A stretch of DNA of 9,537 bases from GCA-003244245 sp046262495 (lineage in GTDB: Bacteria > Actinomycetota > Actinomycetes > Mycobacteriales > Pseudonocardiaceae): contig JBHEMR010000037.1 of assembly GCA_046262495.1 (NCBI GenBank), forward strand, positions 1 to 9,537. The letters run 5' to 3'. Positions 1 to 4,822 of this stretch are shown one piece after another. How positions within the stretch are numbered: the stretch's first letter is position 1; every line of letters begins with the position of its first letter. The notes below the pieces were generated by a model. That model saw nothing but the letters and a program-made list of their open reading frames with translations, did not search any database and was not told the DNA's origin. Both the position numbers and the translations under genes were made by a program.

Positions 1-125
1 AGGATGAACGCCATCTGCTCATCCCCGGTCCCGCGTCCCGGCTTGTCATTAGCAGACAGAAGGTGACTGCGGAGCTCCGACCACAAGGTGGAACTGAGTA
101 CGATATCATCCACCTCGCGCGCCAT
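1..125 (-). CDS. N-terminal fragment of a probable JAB/E1-type protein (ubiquitin-like cassette, third gene)
   Basis: Seen: an ATG at 125-123 overlaps the TAA stop of the E2-like gene (TAATG), and the frame stays open for 41 codons to the window edge. The peptide begins MAREVDDIVL, then has an amphipathic stretch LWSELRSHLL and a segment GDEQMAFI. Known: operons with prokaryotic E2 family E proteins commonly encode a ThiF/E1 protein fused to, or next to, a JAB (MPN/JAMM) peptidase. JAB domains often open with a helix followed by a short strand bearing the catalytic Glu. Inference: Glu36 in GDEQMAF could be that Glu, which would make this a JAB or JAB-E1 fusion. The tight overlap implies translational coupling to the E2 gene. 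No catalytic HxH or ThiF motif lies inside the window, so the call rests on context and a weak N-terminal resemblance. It could be another cassette partner. Confidence 0.5.
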   Translation of the reverse strand, partial: MAREVDDIVLSSTLWSELRSHLLSANDKPGRGTGDEQMAFI

Positions 126-595
126 TATTGCGCTCCGCTCAAAGTACGTCGGTCGCGAAAAATCGTTGCGATCAGGTCGAGATACGTTACTAGGCTGTGC
201 CCACGAAGCAGGTCGGCGCCACCAGCTGGCCGCCACCCGATAAGGTGCACGCAGAAGTGTCCCCAACCGTGGTCGACGTGTTCCCTATCGGTACTCGGTC
301 CGCGCGTGAAGAAGTGGTTGAGTGACTGTCCCTCGTTCGTCCGGAGATCGTGATCGGTCCAGAACCATTCTGGCGGTACCGACGGATAGCCAGGGGTGCC
401 GTACGGGATGTCGATAAGAACCTCGATATGAGATTTGTTCCAGCCCGAAGCGATCGGAAAACGTTCGATGTAGAACCAGGTGCCACTCTCCGTGTCGAAG
501 CGGGCGTCACCGAACCGTCGCGAGAGCAATAGTGCCTCGGTTTTAAGCCGGCTGAGCCTGCGCCGCGTTTCGAGGTCCTTCGTTATTGACGACAT
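125..595 (-). CDS. E2-like (ubiquitin-conjugating fold) protein, prokaryotic E2 family E type
   Basis: This 156-residue protein is a likely E2-like carrier that would accept a ubiquitin-like protein from an E1 partner. Seen: a basic helical N-terminus (about 1-30), a strand with WFYIERFPI (40-48), then HIEVLIDIPYGTPGYPSVPP (56-75), the Pro-rich strand and turn typical of the E2 fold, then WFWTDHDL. Near the C-terminus is GWGHFCVHLIGW (110-121), followed by GADLL and a helix YLDLIATIF. Cys115 is the best catalytic candidate, with His117 two residues later. The family usually keeps a Trp-Pro turn after this site (here W121, P123) and an acidic residue beyond it (D128). The ATG at 595 lies 16 nt after the ubiquitin-like gene, with GAGG 8 nt upstream, so the genes look like one operon. 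The assignment comes from motif memory, not from a profile search. Confidence 0.78.
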   Translation of the reverse strand: MSSITKDLETRRRLSRLKTEALLLSRRFGDARFDTESGTWFYIERFPIASGWNKSHIEVLIDIPYGTPGYPSVPPEWFWTDHDLRTNEGQSLNHFFTRGPSTDREHVDHGWGHFCVHLIGWRPAGGADLLRGHSLVTYLDLIATIFRDRRTLSGAQ

Positions 596-611
596 TACCC
601 CGACCTCGCTG

Positions 612-821
612 TCAGCCGTAAGTGAACGGCGTCACCACTGAGTAGTCGACTGCATTGGTCGGCAGCGGCCTATTATCTTCGAGTTTGACGATCTGACCAT
701 TGGGCATACTTGCCATCACCCAATCAGAGAGCACACTGTTGGCTTGGTGCTTGAGGTCGGCGGCAGTCGGCCGCTCCCCGCGCACGTCGATGACCTCGCC
801 GTTGACTATGTAGTTACCCAT
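612..821 (-). CDS. Small ubiquitin-like protein with C-terminal glycine
   Basis: This 69-residue protein is probably the modifier of the cassette. Seen: an initial beta-hairpin-like segment NYIVNGEVIDV (3-13), a helix-compatible stretch about 19-37, then strands around GQIVKLED (42-49) and DYSVVTPF (59-66). The protein ends in Thr-Tyr-Gly, so a C-terminal glycine is exposed without processing. The pattern resembles a single repeat of the bacterial multiubiquitin domain (beta-grasp fold). Start choice: the frame is open upstream to a GTG at 875, but the ATG at 821 has a perfect GGAGG 5 nt upstream and begins directly at the domain, so the shorter form is preferred. It is the first gene of the cassette, followed 16 nt later by the E2-like gene. 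The sequence is short, so fold assignment is moderately certain; the E2-like neighbour adds much of the support. Confidence 0.68.
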   Translation of the reverse strand: MGNYIVNGEVIDVRGERPTAADLKHQANSVLSDWVMASMPNGQIVKLEDNRPLPTNAVDYSVVTPFTYG

Positions 822-826
822 CTCCG

Positions 827-831
827 CCTCC
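827..831 (-). promoter_or_regulatory. Ribosome binding site of the ubiquitin-like gene
   Basis: On the minus strand GGAGG is followed by CGGAG and then the ATG at 821, a 5-nt spacing. This strong Shine-Dalgarno site decides the start and argues against the upstream GTG at 875, which would add 18 poorly structured residues. Confidence 0.8.
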
Positions 832-1063
832 GCCTTGTTGTCCGAGCGCGCGCGACTGAGTGACGGAACAGGCACGGATTGTCACTGCACTCGTCGACCG
901 GTGTTTTCTGGTAGGTTGCTGCCGCAGTTCGACGGGGCAGTGAAGCCGTTCTGCCTTCATGATCACCTCGGGACGCGGTCCTTGTTCAGTTTCATCGCGT
1001 CGTACCGAGATCGCGTTACGCATGCCGCTATCAAAAACTGAGAGTTATCATGCGTACGCGCAA

Positions 1064-1086
1064 CGGATTCGATCCGCCGTTTTTTT
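1064..1086 (+). terminator. Terminator-like hairpin plus T-tract pointing right, with no gene upstream
   Basis: CGGAT (1064-1068), loop TCG and ATCCG (1072-1076) form a 5-bp stem, followed by CCG and seven T (1080-1086). In the plus direction this has the form of a weak intrinsic terminator. No plus-strand gene lies upstream, so it may end a small RNA, or it may be chance. It points the wrong way to end the minus-strand L,D-transpeptidase. Confidence 0.25.
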
Positions 1087-1140
1087 GCGTAGTTTGAGTA
1101 GTTCGGCGGTCGCGGCAGATCCAGGCCTGGGATTACAGCG

Positions 1141-2298
1141 TCAGGAGTGCAGGGCGGACATGGCCAGCCAGCTGTCCCACGGCACGGTCCAGTCGTAGAT
1201 GTCGCCGTCAGCCCCGGTGAGTGGGGTCGGACTGTTCGTGACCTCGACCGGGTCTCCGAAGATCGCGGTGCCGAAGTACTCTTTAGCGTTCGCGGTGGAC
1301 AGGTTTACGCAGCCGTGGGTGACGTTGGAGGAACCCTGGACGCCGGTGGTCTCCGGGTTGGCGTGGATGAACTCCCCGTTGTTGGAAATACGCACCGCCC
1401 AGTGCTCGGGTACGTTGACGTATCCATAGGCCCGGTTGGACATCAGCACGGTCTGGGCCTTGTTCATCACCACGTGGATGCCGCTGGTCGTGTTGCGATT
1501 CGGGTCGGAGCTCAGCCCGTAGCTGGCCGGGAAGTCCATCACCTCCTGGCCGTCTCGGATGACAACCATGTGGTGGCTTTTGACATCGGCCTTCACGATC
1601 TGGGAGCGGCCGATCATGAACCTGGTGCTGATGTCTTCTCTGCCGTAGGAACCGTCGCCCAGGGCGACGCCGTACAGCTTGGCAGTGACGCTGACCCTGG
1701 TGCCGGGCTGCCAGTAGTCCTTGGGCCGGTAGTGCGCCCGGGAGCCGCCGTTGTCGTCGGGCAGCCAGGCCCACGACCCCTCGGTGGGCACCGAAGCCTG
1801 CACCTGCAGCGCTCGCTCCGCGGCGGCCTTGTCCGACACGTGGTGGTCGAACTGCAGGATGATCGGGGCGGCGATGCCGACGGTATCGCCGTCGCCGATG
1901 TTCAACGTGGCGTGAAGTTGCCGCCGCGGCTTGACGGTGCTGAACGAGCCGGCCACGGGTACGGACAGCCGGTCGGGGCCGGCCGCACTGCCGCTCCAGG
2001 TGTAGGTCTTGGCGTAGCCCAATGCCTCCGAGCTGATCCAGCTGTGCCGGTCTGCGCTCAGGGTGCCGGCAACCGTTCTGCCATCCGGGTTGGTCAGCGT
2101 CACCTGATTCAGGACGCCACCGATGACCCGCACCGAGACGGGCAGCGTCGGACTGACGTTCGACGCCTTGTCGCCCGGCAGCGTGCTGACCTGCGCCTGC
2201 GGATGCGGCGCCACCCCGCCGCTGGATGGTCCCGGGAAGCTTCCTGAGCACCCGACAAGCAAAAATGCCACGATAAGCAACATCAACACGCGCCGCAT
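1141..2298 (-). CDS. Lipoprotein L,D-transpeptidase (YkuD catalytic domain, Ig-like N-terminal domains)
   Basis: This 385-residue enzyme would form 3-3 cross-links between peptidoglycan stems outside the membrane. Seen: an N-terminal signal with lipobox LVGC (lipidated Cys17), a Ser/Gly/Pro-rich linker (18-40), then two bacterial Ig-like regions (about 45-125 and 125-230) as in mycobacterial Ldt proteins. The YkuD domain begins near residue 231. Its active site is IHANPE (His312) and SNVTHGCVNL (His328, nucleophile Cys330). The C-terminal cap IYDWTVPWDSW (367-377) is typical of mycobacterial paralogues, including LdtMt2. The variable residue before HGC is Thr, which is common. Length is near that of LdtMt2 (408) and LdtMt5 (451); I do not assign a paralogue number. 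The ATG at 2298 places the signal peptide correctly; its ribosome binding site is weak (GGCGGA, close to the ATG). It is preceded 87 nt upstream by the TIGR03089 gene on the same strand. Confidence 0.93.
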   Translation of the reverse strand: MRRVLMLLIVAFLLVGCSGSFPGPSSGGVAPHPQAQVSTLPGDKASNVSPTLPVSVRVIGGVLNQVTLTNPDGRTVAGTLSADRHSWISSEALGYAKTYTWSGSAAGPDRLSVPVAGSFSTVKPRRQLHATLNIGDGDTVGIAAPIILQFDHHVSDKAAAERALQVQASVPTEGSWAWLPDDNGGSRAHYRPKDYWQPGTRVSVTAKLYGVALGDGSYGREDISTRFMIGRSQIVKADVKSHHMVVIRDGQEVMDFPASYGLSSDPNRNTTSGIHVVMNKAQTVLMSNRAYGYVNVPEHWAVRISNNGEFIHANPETTGVQGSSNVTHGCVNLSTANAKEYFGTAIFGDPVEVTNSPTPLTGADGDIYDWTVPWDSWLAMSALHS

Positions 2299-2323
2299 GG
2301 TTCCGCCGAATCTCCGATTGCTG

Positions 2324-2347
2324 CCCCCGCACAGGCTATCGCGGGGG
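2324..2347. promoter_or_regulatory. GC-rich inverted repeat enclosing a possible -10 box upstream of the L,D-transpeptidase
   Basis: CCCCCGC (2324-2330) and GCGGGGG (2341-2347) form a perfect 7-bp inverted repeat with a 10-nt spacer, between the TIGR03089 stop and the L,D-transpeptidase start. On the minus strand the spacer contains TAGCCT (2338-2333), which fits the mycobacterial TANNNT -10 pattern and would start a transcript about 28 nt before the ATG. No good -35 is seen. It could be a terminator for the upstream gene (without a U-tract) or an operator over the promoter. Confidence 0.35.
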
Positions 2348-2385
2348 GCCGTGTGGTCCGCATCGAAATGCCGGTGTCGCCCGGG

Positions 2386-3066
2386 TTAGCGCAGGATGGT
2401 GGTGATTCGCTCGGCAGTGCAGCGATCGGTCAGAGCGGCGGGGTCAGCACCGGTGCACTGCACCAGGGAAGCGTCGGCGGCGAGCACCGCCAGGAGCACC
2501 TCACCCGGCACCGTCAGGTCCCAGCTTGTCGTGCACAGCAGGCGGTCACCGGTGCCCAGACCAAGCGCCGTGGCGCGGGACCGGGCCGCGGCGAGGAGTG
2601 TCTCGGCGTCAGGTCCGGCTCCGCCGGATGAGAACGTGTCGCCGTGCACCCGAACCTCGCTGGCATAGTCCCGCACCCCGGGCGGCAACACCGCAATACC
2701 CATCCCGAGCGCATCAAGCCCGACCGCTACCAGCTCGTCGGCGGCGGTGGCGTCGCCAATTCGATCAAGCACGCATAGCGCTACCTGCGACCCCTCGGGC
2801 GACGCGGTGACCGTCGCGCCGCACCACCAAGCACCCAGCAGCACCCCTGCGGTCTGCCAGTGCGGTGGTAGCAACACCGCAACGGTGTCACCGGGTTGTA
2901 CGTCGAGCTCGTCGCGTAACCAGTTCGCGGTTTTGGCCGCCCAGTTGGCCAGCGTGGCGCCGGACAGCTCAATCCGGCTGCCGGCGGCGTCGTCGTAGTG
3001 GGTGATGCGCGGTCGAGCCGGGTCCGCGCGCAACAGCGGGCCGAGCACCTGGTCGGTGATGGTCAC
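2386..3066 (-). CDS. TIGR03089 family protein (N-terminal AMP-binding-enzyme-like)
   Basis: This 226-residue protein is of unknown function, known in actinobacteria as family TIGR03089. It resembles the N-terminal part of adenylate-forming enzymes but lacks their C-terminal half. Seen: ITHYDD, IELSGATLANWAAKTANWL and DTVAVLLPPHWQTAGVLLGAWW, the most conserved family blocks, and a late SSGGAGPDAE. The canonical adenylation P-loop is not recognisable, so catalysis by that route is doubtful. In M. tuberculosis the equivalent gene (Rv3268) follows the LCP gene Rv3267. Here the IS110 element separates the two. Start: GTG at 3066, with AAGGGAG 9 nt upstream; a TTG at 3096 in the same frame lies inside the element. 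The first base of the GTG codon and the ribosome binding site appear to come from the element, while the ancestral start was probably ATG. Expression may therefore differ from the uninterrupted locus. Confidence 0.85.
   Translation of the reverse strand: MTITDQVLGPLLRADPARPRITHYDDAAGSRIELSGATLANWAAKTANWLRDELDVQPGDTVAVLLPPHWQTAGVLLGAWWCGATVTASPEGSQVALCVLDRIGDATAADELVAVGLDALGMGIAVLPPGVRDYASEVRVHGDTFSSGGAGPDAETLLAAARSRATALGLGTGDRLLCTTSWDLTVPGEVLLAVLAADASLVQCTGADPAALTDRCTAERITTILR
3062..3065. repeat. Left copy of GTCA at the IS110 boundary
   Basis: GTCA here and at 4771-4774 flank the element. Deleting one copy plus the element joins TIGR03089 codon 2 to ATG and AGGAG in the correct spacing. IS110 recombination uses a 2-nt core, so the true core is probably a dinucleotide within this tetranucleotide (GT, TC or CA); sequence alone cannot decide which. 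Confidence 0.55.
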
Positions 3067-3071
3067 TGGTC

Positions 3072-3077
3072 CACACT
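3072..3077 (+). promoter_or_regulatory. Candidate -10 half of the circle-junction promoter
   Basis: CACACT lies just inside the left end. If the element circularises at the GTCA core, it falls 18 nt after the TTGACA at 4757-4762. It matches TATAAT at only three positions (A2, A4, T6), so it is weak alone. It would place transcription start near 3083-3085, where the bridge-RNA 5' hairpin begins. Confidence 0.4.
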
Positions 3078-3082
3078 CCCTT
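3076..3082 (-). promoter_or_regulatory. Element-supplied ribosome binding site for the TIGR03089 gene
   Basis: AAGGGAG on the minus strand lies 9 nt before the GTG at 3066 and inside the IS110 left end. It replaces the native AGGAG now stranded at 4781-4785. It supports GTG 3066 as the working start. Confidence 0.6.
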
Positions 3083-3275
3083 GCGGGCACTGGCAAGGTG
3101 CTCGTAGTTGGGACTCGGCGAGGGCCGGGATGACGGCCCGTGGTGGTCGCCGTGTGACGGCCTTGATGACACCGCCGCCCCCGGCTCTCACGGGGCTGTA
3201 GACCGGCGACAGAGGGACGCGCCGTGGAGCGCCAGTCAGTGACCGCCCGGGACCAGCCTCCTCGCCGGGTCGTCG
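3083..3275 (+). ncRNA. Putative IS110 bridge RNA in the left end
   Basis: Known: IS110-group elements encode a bridge RNA of roughly 180 nt upstream of the recombinase, with target- and donor-binding loops. Seen here by hand folding: a 5' hairpin (3085-3090 with 3098-3103, one G-U pair); a first loop closed by a 10-bp stem (3120-3129 with 3180-3189, one G-U); and a second loop closed by 3201-3209 with 3262-3271 (one bulge). In loop 1, GTGGTGGTC (3140-3148) matches the left target GTGATGGTC (3056-3064) at 8 of 9 positions. After a 5-bp hairpin (3149-3161), TGATGAC (3164-3170) complements the reconstructed core and right target GTCATCA. In loop 2, ACAGAGGG (3209-3216) is identical to the right end at 4762-4769, and CAGTGAC (3237-3243) complements GTCACTG at the left end. 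Order and geometry match a bridge RNA. The fold was not computed, and the 3' end is approximate. Confidence 0.62.
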
Positions 3276-3296
3276 CTGCCGATGGGAGGAGATGGA

Positions 3297-4532
3297 GTGT
3301 CGCTGCCTGAAAGCCCGTTCTACGTTGGAATCGACTGGGCCGCTCAGTCGCACGCAGTGTGTGTTCTCGACGGGTCTGGCAAGGTCAAGAGTGCGTTCAC
3401 GATTACGCACAGCGCGGACGGTTTCGCCGATCTGCTGGGCCGACTCGGGCTGCTGGCCGGAGACCGTGGCGACGTGCCAGTCGGGATCGAACGTCCTGAT
3501 GGACGACTGGTCGATGCTCTGCTTGAGGCCGGGCACCCAGTGGTGCCGGTGAGCCCGAACGCGATCAAGACGTGGCGCGACGGTGAGGTGCTCTCGGGCG
3601 CCAAATCCGATGCCGGTGACGCGGCGGTGATCGCCGAGTATCTGCGGTTGCGTTCCCACCGGCTGCGACCCGCCACGCCGTACTCGGCGCCCACGAAGGC
3701 GCTGCGCACCGTGGTCCGCACCCGCGATGACATCGTCGAGATGCGGGTTGCGGCGACCAACCAACTCACCGCGCTGCTCGACGCGCACTGGCCCGGCGCC
3801 AAAGCGATCTTCGCCGAGATCGCATCGCCGATCGCGCTGGACTTCCTCACCCGCTATCCGACCGCAGCCGACGCGCAGCACCTCGGTGAGAAACGCTTGC
3901 ACGCCTTCTGCGTCAAACACGGCTACTCCGGCCGCCGCCCCGCCACCGAACTCCTCGCCCGGTTGCAGACCGCACCGGCCGGCACCACCGACCACGCCCT
4001 TACCGACGCCATCGGTGACGCCGTCAGTGCCCTGGTCACCGTCCTGCGGGCACTCGGTGCCGCCCGCAAAAAACTCGACCAGTCGGTCGCCGCCCACCTC
4101 GGGGAGCATCCGGACGCCGCGATCTTCACGTCGCTGCCACGGTCGGGTCAGATCAACGCCGCCCAGATGCTCGCCGAGTGGGGCGACTCCCGACAAGCGT
4201 ACGACGGCCCGGACTCCGTCGCCGCGCTCGCCGGGATGACCCCGGTGACCACGCAGTCCGGCAAGCACCGCGCGGTGCACTTCCGTTGGGCCTGCAACAA
4301 ACGCTTCCGCAAGGCCATCTCGACCTTCACCGACAACAGCCGCCACGCCAGCCCCTGGGCCGCGAAGGTCTACGCCGACGCCGTGGGTCGCGGCCACGAC
4401 CATCCACACGCGATCCGCGTCGTGGCCCGCGCCTGGATCCGGGTCATCTACCGCTGCTGGCACGACGGCGTCGGCTACGACCGCGCCCGCCACAGCAACG
4501 CCGCCAAACTCACCGAACCATCCGCGGCCTGA
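3297..4532 (+). CDS. IS110-family recombinase (DEDD RuvC-like domain plus Transposase_20 domain)
   Basis: This 411-residue recombinase would excise and insert the element through a circular intermediate, guided by the bridge RNA. Seen, numbered from the GTG at 3297: the DEDD residues Asp13 (VGIDWA), Glu65 (GIERPDG), Asp105 and Asp108 (KSDAGDA); a helical linker about 135-275 with a basic ARKKLD segment; and the C-terminal Transposase_20 domain with IFTSLPRSGQINA, SVAALAGMTPVTTQSGKHR (candidate catalytic Ser321 in QSGK) and RWACNKRFRKAI. Both catalytic halves and the full length are present, so there is no sign of decay. Start: an ATG at 3282 is in frame, but GGAGGA at 3285-3290 lies 6 nt before the GTG at 3297, which makes the GTG more likely. 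It is antisense to the LCP and TIGR03089 genes on either side. Confidence 0.95.
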   Translation: MSLPESPFYVGIDWAAQSHAVCVLDGSGKVKSAFTITHSADGFADLLGRLGLLAGDRGDVPVGIERPDGRLVDALLEAGHPVVPVSPNAIKTWRDGEVLSGAKSDAGDAAVIAEYLRLRSHRLRPATPYSAPTKALRTVVRTRDDIVEMRVAATNQLTALLDAHWPGAKAIFAEIASPIALDFLTRYPTAADAQHLGEKRLHAFCVKHGYSGRRPATELLARLQTAPAGTTDHALTDAIGDAVSALVTVLRALGAARKKLDQSVAAHLGEHPDAAIFTSLPRSGQINAAQMLAEWGDSRQAYDGPDSVAALAGMTPVTTQSGKHRAVHFRWACNKRFRKAISTFTDNSRHASPWAAKVYADAVGRGHDHPHAIRVVARAWIRVIYRCWHDGVGYDRARHSNAAKLTEPSAA

Positions 4533-4576
4533 CCCACAACCCACCGCAACCCGACCACCGCGGTGGCCGTGTCCAA

Positions 4577-4601
4577 GCGGGCAGGCCACCACCCTGCCCG
4601 C
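4577..4601 (+). terminator. Strong hairpin downstream of the recombinase, probable terminator
   Basis: GCGGGCAGG (4577-4585) pairs perfectly with CCTGCCCGC (4593-4601) around a 7-nt loop, 44 nt after the recombinase stop. No T-tract follows. Mycobacterial terminators often lack one, so this may end the recombinase transcript. It is also the first unit of the hairpin series described next. Confidence 0.45.
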
Positions 4602-4688
4602 AGTTCCACCCTGCCCAGGCCCGGCAGGGACCCGCGGGTCAAGAACCGGCGCAGCCGGCCCCGCAGGGGCGCGCAGCGTCCTTGACGC
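4577..4688 (+). repeat. Tandem series of GC-rich hairpins in the IS110 right end
   Basis: Six consecutive perfect inverted repeats fill 112 nt: 4577-4601 (9-bp stem, 7-nt loop); 4609-4629 (CCCTGCC/GGCAGGG, 7-nt loop); 4629-4640 (12-nt palindrome GACCCGCGGGTC); 4646-4658 (CCGGC-GCA-GCCGG); 4658-4670 (GCCCC-GCA-GGGGC); 4676-4688 (GCGTC-CTT-GACGC). Two units share a GCA loop. IS110-group right ends are usually short, so a structured 242-nt right end is unexpected. Function is unknown. Possibilities are transcription termination, protection from outside transcription, a second structured RNA, or recombinase binding sites. Confidence 0.6.
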
Positions 4689-4756
4689 GCGGGGAGCCGG
4701 GCCGTACAACCCCGGCCACCGCACACGCAACCACAACCCACCGGAACCGGCTCGGG

Positions 4757-4762
4757 TTGACA
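4757..4762 (+). promoter_or_regulatory. Perfect -35 box at the IS110 right end (circle-junction promoter)
   Basis: TTGACA is the exact sigma-70/SigA -35 consensus, located 12 nt inside the inferred right end and reading outward. In IS110 circles the joined ends are known to create a promoter for the bridge RNA and recombinase. Joining at GTCA places this box 18 nt before CACACT (3072-3077). In the integrated state it faces the 3' end of the LCP gene. Confidence 0.55.
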
Positions 4763-4770
4763 CAGAGGGT

Positions 4771-4774
4771 GTCA
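4771..4774. repeat. Right copy of GTCA at the IS110 boundary
   Basis: This pairs with GTCA at 3062-3065. The next base, T4775, together with CA of the core, completes the ancestral ATG of the TIGR03089 gene on the minus strand. Confidence 0.55.
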
Positions 4775-4780
4775 TCAGTT

Positions 4781-4785
4781 CTCCT
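4781..4785 (-). promoter_or_regulatory. Stranded native ribosome binding site of the TIGR03089 gene
   Basis: AGGAG on the minus strand, then AACTG and ATG (4775-4773), sits 37 nt after the LCP stop codon. It no longer precedes the TIGR03089 gene, because the IS110 element has been inserted between this site and the coding sequence. The ATG remaining here opens only onto element DNA. Confidence 0.65.
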
Positions 4786-4822
4786 AGCTCAACTTCGCGA
4801 CCACTGCGTGCCGAGCGGCGGC

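Larger units (their letters stand above)
822..1140. other. 319-nt gene-free region between the L,D-transpeptidase and the ubiquitin-like cassette
   Basis: No convincing gene is seen on either strand; the open frames here lack family motifs and overlap one another. It should hold the promoter of the minus-strand ubiquitin-like cassette and the end of the L,D-transpeptidase transcript. I see no near-consensus promoter pair. It contains several short A or T runs and looks less GC-rich than its neighbours. The one structured signal is a small hairpin followed by seven T on the plus strand (1064-1086), listed separately. Confidence 0.6.
3066..4774 (+). mobile_element. IS110-family insertion sequence, about 1.71 kb
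   Basis: The element has about 231 nt of non-coding left end, one recombinase gene (3297-4532) and 242 nt of right end. The ends are inferred because removing 3066-4774 leaves an uninterrupted locus: LCP stop, 48 nt including AGGAG, a 5-nt spacer, then ATG ACC ATC running into TIGR03089. I see no terminal inverted repeats and no target duplication beyond the GTCA tetranucleotide, as expected for IS110 rather than DDE elements. The long left end upstream of the gene fits the IS110 group, in which the bridge RNA lies in the left end, rather than IS1111. Mycobacterial relatives such as IS900 also insert between a ribosome binding site and a start codon, oriented against the target gene, as here. 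The recombinase is intact, so the element may be active. Boundaries could be off by a few bases. Confidence 0.85.

Noticed and set aside
822..875. N-terminal extension of the ubiquitin-like protein from the GTG at 875
   Set aside because: The ATG at 821 has GGAGG at ideal spacing, and the extension adds no recognisable structure.
1061..1080. tRNA T-arm-like segment (GGATTCGATCC)
   Set aside because: It lacks the invariant G before TTC and C after it, and no acceptor, D or anticodon arm fits nearby, so it is not a tRNA or tRNA-derived attachment site.
1147..2247. 366-codon plus-strand open frame opposite the L,D-transpeptidase
   Set aside because: It is a shadow of the minus-strand gene, with GC-driven composition and no motifs; the minus strand carries a lipobox and a full YkuD active site.
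2386..3066. Full adenylate-forming enzyme (AMP ligase)
   Set aside because: The protein is only 226 residues, lacks a recognisable phosphate-binding loop and the C-terminal domain, and fits the known short TIGR03089 family.
3066..3067. CT as the recombination core of the IS110 element
   Set aside because: Using CT here and at 4781-4782 gives a reconstructed target with no start codon after AGGAG, whereas GTCA-based junctions restore a proper one.
4533..4774. Right end as the bridge RNA (IS1111-type arrangement)
   Set aside because: No sequences matching both the target flanks and the element ends were found within the hairpins, and no subterminal inverted repeats were seen; the left end fits far better.
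3063..4775. Long 570-codon open frame on the minus strand spanning nearly the whole IS110 element
   Set aside because: It is antisense to an intact recombinase with clear catalytic motifs, shows low-complexity Gly/Val/Arg composition typical of GC-rich shadow frames, and matches no family.
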